Source: Thioalkalivibrio sp. (GTDB lineage Bacteria; Pseudomonadota; Gammaproteobacteria; Ectothiorhodospirales; Ectothiorhodospiraceae). Taken from it: a stretch of DNA of 6,250 nucleotides. Both the position numbers and the translations under genes were made by a program. How positions within the stretch are numbered: the first letter of the stretch is position 1; every line of letters begins with the position of its first letter. Positions 4,906 through 6,250 of the stretch are shown piece after piece. The notes beneath the pieces are model-generated. The model did no database searches, had not been told where the DNA came from, and saw only the letters and a program-made list of their open reading frames with translations. The DNA lies in NCBI GenBank assembly GCA_018224485.1, contig JAGTVE010000103.1:1-6250 (forward strand), given 5' to 3'.

Positions 4906-5531
4906 GAGGTGGATCCACCCAGCATAGGTTCGTTACGGGCATCGGCGCCCCGCGTGCCTGCCGCACGGTCGACCATTTCCCGGAGCAGCGTCTGCAGCCC
5001 CGCCGCCCTTTCCTGCAGTGCCAGTGGCAGCGGGCGACTCCCGTGAAGGACCAGGTCGAGATTCGGCACCATCACCCAGAGACCACCCCCCGAGTCCTCG
5101 TACAGTGTCACCCGGCACGGGAGATAGGCGGCCGTAGCCGGATTGTGACGCATCAGGTCAACCGCGAGATGCGGGTCGCAGAAGAGATAAACCTGCAGCA
5201 GCGGGAAAGGGTCCCTCGAGCGTGACCGGATCTCCTGCTGTACCGGAAGCATGCCGAGGGATTCCAGTCCGAGCTCTCCTGCCGCCTGTTCCAGGCTCCG
5301 CTCGACGTCGCCGGCATCCCGGCCGGGCACGACCTGGCGCTGGTAGACCAGCGCCTCCATTGCATCACCGGTGCGCAGGACGGTCTTCGCGACGTCAGCA
5401 TAGACGCCCAGTGCTGAGCCATGGAGTCCCCGCGCCTTGTTGACGTAGGGCTCGAATGCGAGGATCGCCGCGCCCAGCGCGACCAGCGCGAGGAGCCCGA
5501 TGAGTGCAAGCAGGTTGCGCACGAGCCTCAT
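4902..5531 (-). CDS. Membrane-anchored DUF302 domain protein
   Basis: 209 residues. The N-terminus MRLVRNLLALIGLLALVALG plus the next few residues forms a membrane anchor or uncleaved signal (about 5-26), placing the rest in the periplasm. Residues about 75-165 fit DUF302: a predicted helix (VERSLEQAAGELGL), FCDPHLAVDLMRHNPATAAYLPCRVTLYED (117-146, with the family-typical PCRV.LYED), then LWVMVPNLDLVL (151-162). DUF302 has a known compact alpha/beta fold but no settled biochemical function; I recall members recurring near sulfur-oxidation and metal/redox genes, which I cannot check here. Cys118 and Cys139 could matter. The C-terminal part is an amphipathic helix (about 170-190). The frame is closed by a stop shortly upstream, so ATG at 5531 is the first possible ATG; its Shine-Dalgarno is weak (GAG). 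The 3' end overlaps the next gene by 4 nt, showing translational coupling. Confidence 0.85.
   Translation of the reverse strand: MRLVRNLLALIGLLALVALGAAILAFEPYVNKARGLHGSALGVYADVAKTVLRTGDAMEALVYQRQVVPGRDAGDVERSLEQAAGELGLESLGMLPVQQEIRSRSRDPFPLLQVYLFCDPHLAVDLMRHNPATAAYLPCRVTLYEDSGGGLWVMVPNLDLVLHGSRPLPLALQERAAGLQTLLREMVDRAAGTRGADARNEPMLGGSTS
4908..4919 (-). promoter_or_regulatory. RBS region of the coiled-coil gene inside a 12-bp palindrome
   Basis: GGTGGATCCACC is a perfect palindrome encoding Gly-Gly-Ser-Thr at the end of the DUF302 gene. It ends 2 nt before the ATGA overlap. Its GGTGGA is the only Shine-Dalgarno-like sequence for the coiled-coil gene (8 nt before ATG), so a small 4-bp hairpin could mask it until upstream ribosomes arrive. 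Confidence 0.35.
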
Positions 5532-5548
5532 GCGCGGCTCTGGCGATC

Positions 5549-5576
5549 AGCATAAGCGTGTGCCCGCGGCGGGCAA
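5549..5576 (-). promoter_or_regulatory. Weak candidate promoter and palindrome upstream of the DUF302 gene
   Basis: The 106-bp gap 5532-5637 between the TPR-like gene and the DUF302 gene contains, on the minus strand, TTGCCC (5576-5571), a 16-nt spacer and TATGCT (5554-5549), each 4 of 6 to consensus. The palindrome TGCCCGC-G-GCGGGCA (5561-5575) covers the spacer and part of the -35. If used, it would leave a leader of only about 10 nt, which fits the weak RBS of the DUF302 gene. The other end of the gap (5619-5637) is AT-rich, with the palindromic string aataacgttaacg. No terminator with a T-run is seen, so readthrough from the TPR-like gene is possible. Confidence 0.25.
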
Positions 5577-5637
5577 TCATCCCCTCTGTAATGAGCAGGC
5601 ACGGCGTCTCACACAATAATAACGTTAACGCTACATT

Positions 5638-6250
5638 CTACCTGAATCGCTCGAGGTGCGAGCGCCCGGCCGGATGGAATCGGTCGTACAACGGCGCGAG
5701 GCGCCGCAGCATCGATGGCCGTTCCGCCTCCGGGAGGGCCTCGACCGCGGAATCGTAGGCCAGCAGTGCCGCCGCAACATCGCCCGACAGGAAACGCAGA
5801 TTGCCCAGTTCGCCGTAAAGATCCGCGCGCCCAGGCGTATCGTCGGGCAGCGCCCGCAGGTCTTCGGCCAGGACATCGGCCGCGGCACGGGGCCCGCGAT
5901 CACGCTGGATGCTGCGGGCACGGACAAGAATACTGGCCGCCGCCTCTGGCGCTTCCTCTGCCACGCGTGCCGGCTCCGGCTCGGTCGCAGGCTCTGATTC
6001 AGCCGCAGACTCGGTCCCGGTCGCAGACTCGGACCCAGCCGCAGGCTCTGACTCGGCCGCGGGCTCTGACTCGGCCGCGGGCTCTGACTCGGTCGCAGGC
6101 TCGGACTCGGTCGCAGGCTCCGGCTCGGCCGCAGGCTCCGGCTCGGTCGCAGGCTCCGGCTCGGTCGCAGGCTCGGACTCCGTCTGCGCGCCGGCTTCAG
6201 GTTCAGGTGACGGAGGCGGCAGTACCGGGACTTCGCCGATGGCCTCCTCC
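5638..6250 (-). CDS. TPR-like protein with acidic hexapeptide-repeat linker, 3' part; start outside window
   Basis: The minus-strand frame is open from the right edge to the TAG at 5638-5640, about 204 residues. From the edge: a Pro/Glu-rich start (EEAIGEVPVLPPPSPEPEAG), then twelve six-residue units of the form (T/A)E(P/S)EPA, then a helical C-terminal domain of about 110 residues. The latter contains a TPR-like helix pair: ADLYGELGNLRFLSGDVAAALLAYDSAVEALPE matches the W/L-G-Y-A-F-A-P spacing of a TPR, with helices before it (ASILVRARSIQRDRGPRAAADVLAEDL) and after it. Such an acidic Pro-rich linker often separates a membrane or N-terminal domain from a periplasmic or cytoplasmic TPR domain, but the N-terminus is not visible. 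A GTG at 5964 could be mistaken for a start; the frame and repeat run straight through it, and no RBS precedes it. The next gene starts 106 bp downstream. Specific function unknown. Confidence 0.75.
   Translation of the reverse strand, partial: EEAIGEVPVLPPPSPEPEAGAQTESEPATEPEPATEPEPAAEPEPATESEPATESEPAAESEPAAESEPAAGSESATGTESAAESEPATEPEPARVAEEAPEAAASILVRARSIQRDRGPRAAADVLAEDLRALPDDTPGRADLYGELGNLRFLSGDVAAALLAYDSAVEALPEAERPSMLRRLAPLYDRFHPAGRSHLERFR
5968..6183 (-). repeat. Twelve tandem 18-bp coding repeats
   Basis: 216 bp made of twelve in-frame 18-bp units encoding (T/A)E(P/S)EPA, with two degenerate units (AGSESA, TGTESA). Neighbouring units are nearly identical at DNA level in the middle of the array and more diverged at the stop-codon side, as expected for repeat expansion by slippage or unequal exchange. 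There are no unique spacers, so this is not a CRISPR array. Confidence 0.9.

Noticed and set aside
5638..5964. Separate 108-residue TPR gene starting at GTG 5964
   Set aside because: The same frame is open upstream to the window edge with an in-frame hexapeptide repeat; no RBS precedes the GTG.
5968..6183. CRISPR-like array
   Set aside because: Units are 18 bp, contiguous, lack spacers and code for an in-frame protein repeat.
1..6250. tRNA, rRNA, riboswitch, insertion sequence or attachment site
   Set aside because: No conserved RNA gene signature, transposase motif or integrase site was seen on either strand by eye; a Rfam/tRNAscan search would be decisive.

Overview
The window is GC-rich DNA with tight gene packing, REP-type palindromes of the TGTAGGAGCGG class, a mutagenic DnaE2-type polymerase and a DsrE-family sulfur-relay protein. 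Together these suggest a gammaproteobacterium, possibly a sulfur-oxidising Chromatiales/Ectothiorhodospiraceae-like lineage. The taxon is an inference; nothing here proves it.

Layout. The left 1.7 kb (+ strand) is the C-terminal half of the error-prone polymerase gene dnaE2, whose 5' end lies off the left edge. It converges on a long minus-strand gene set that fills the rest of the window. The junction (1729-1949) holds an inverted REP pair (REPIN), a third single REP, and two copies of a GC-rich terminator hairpin. The outer terminator copy still carries the last four codons and stop of the neighbouring dsrE-like gene, so this is a visible tandem-duplication scar.

In transcription order on the minus strand (right to left) there are six genes. 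(1) The 3' part of a TPR-like protein preceded by a perfect-phase 18-bp / six-residue acidic repeat; its start is off the right edge. (2) A membrane-anchored DUF302 protein. (3) A one-TM protein with a methionine-cored heptad coiled coil, overlapping gene 2 by ATGA. (4) A dynamin-superfamily GTPase with an EHD-like G domain and two C-terminal TM helices. (5) A 53-codon membrane peptide with a strong ribosome binding site. (6) A cytoplasmic DsrE2-like protein. Genes 2-4 are very probably one operon. Genes 5 and 6 follow in the same direction but after gaps of 93 and 108 bp that carry candidate promoters and palindromes.

How they may work together. A membrane-anchored DUF302 protein, a membrane-anchored long coiled coil and a membrane-embedded dynamin-like GTPase in one transcription unit look like an inner-membrane remodelling or membrane-domain module. 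The DsrE-like protein downstream suggests, without proving, a link to sulfur or redox metabolism. I recognise no published name for this gene set.
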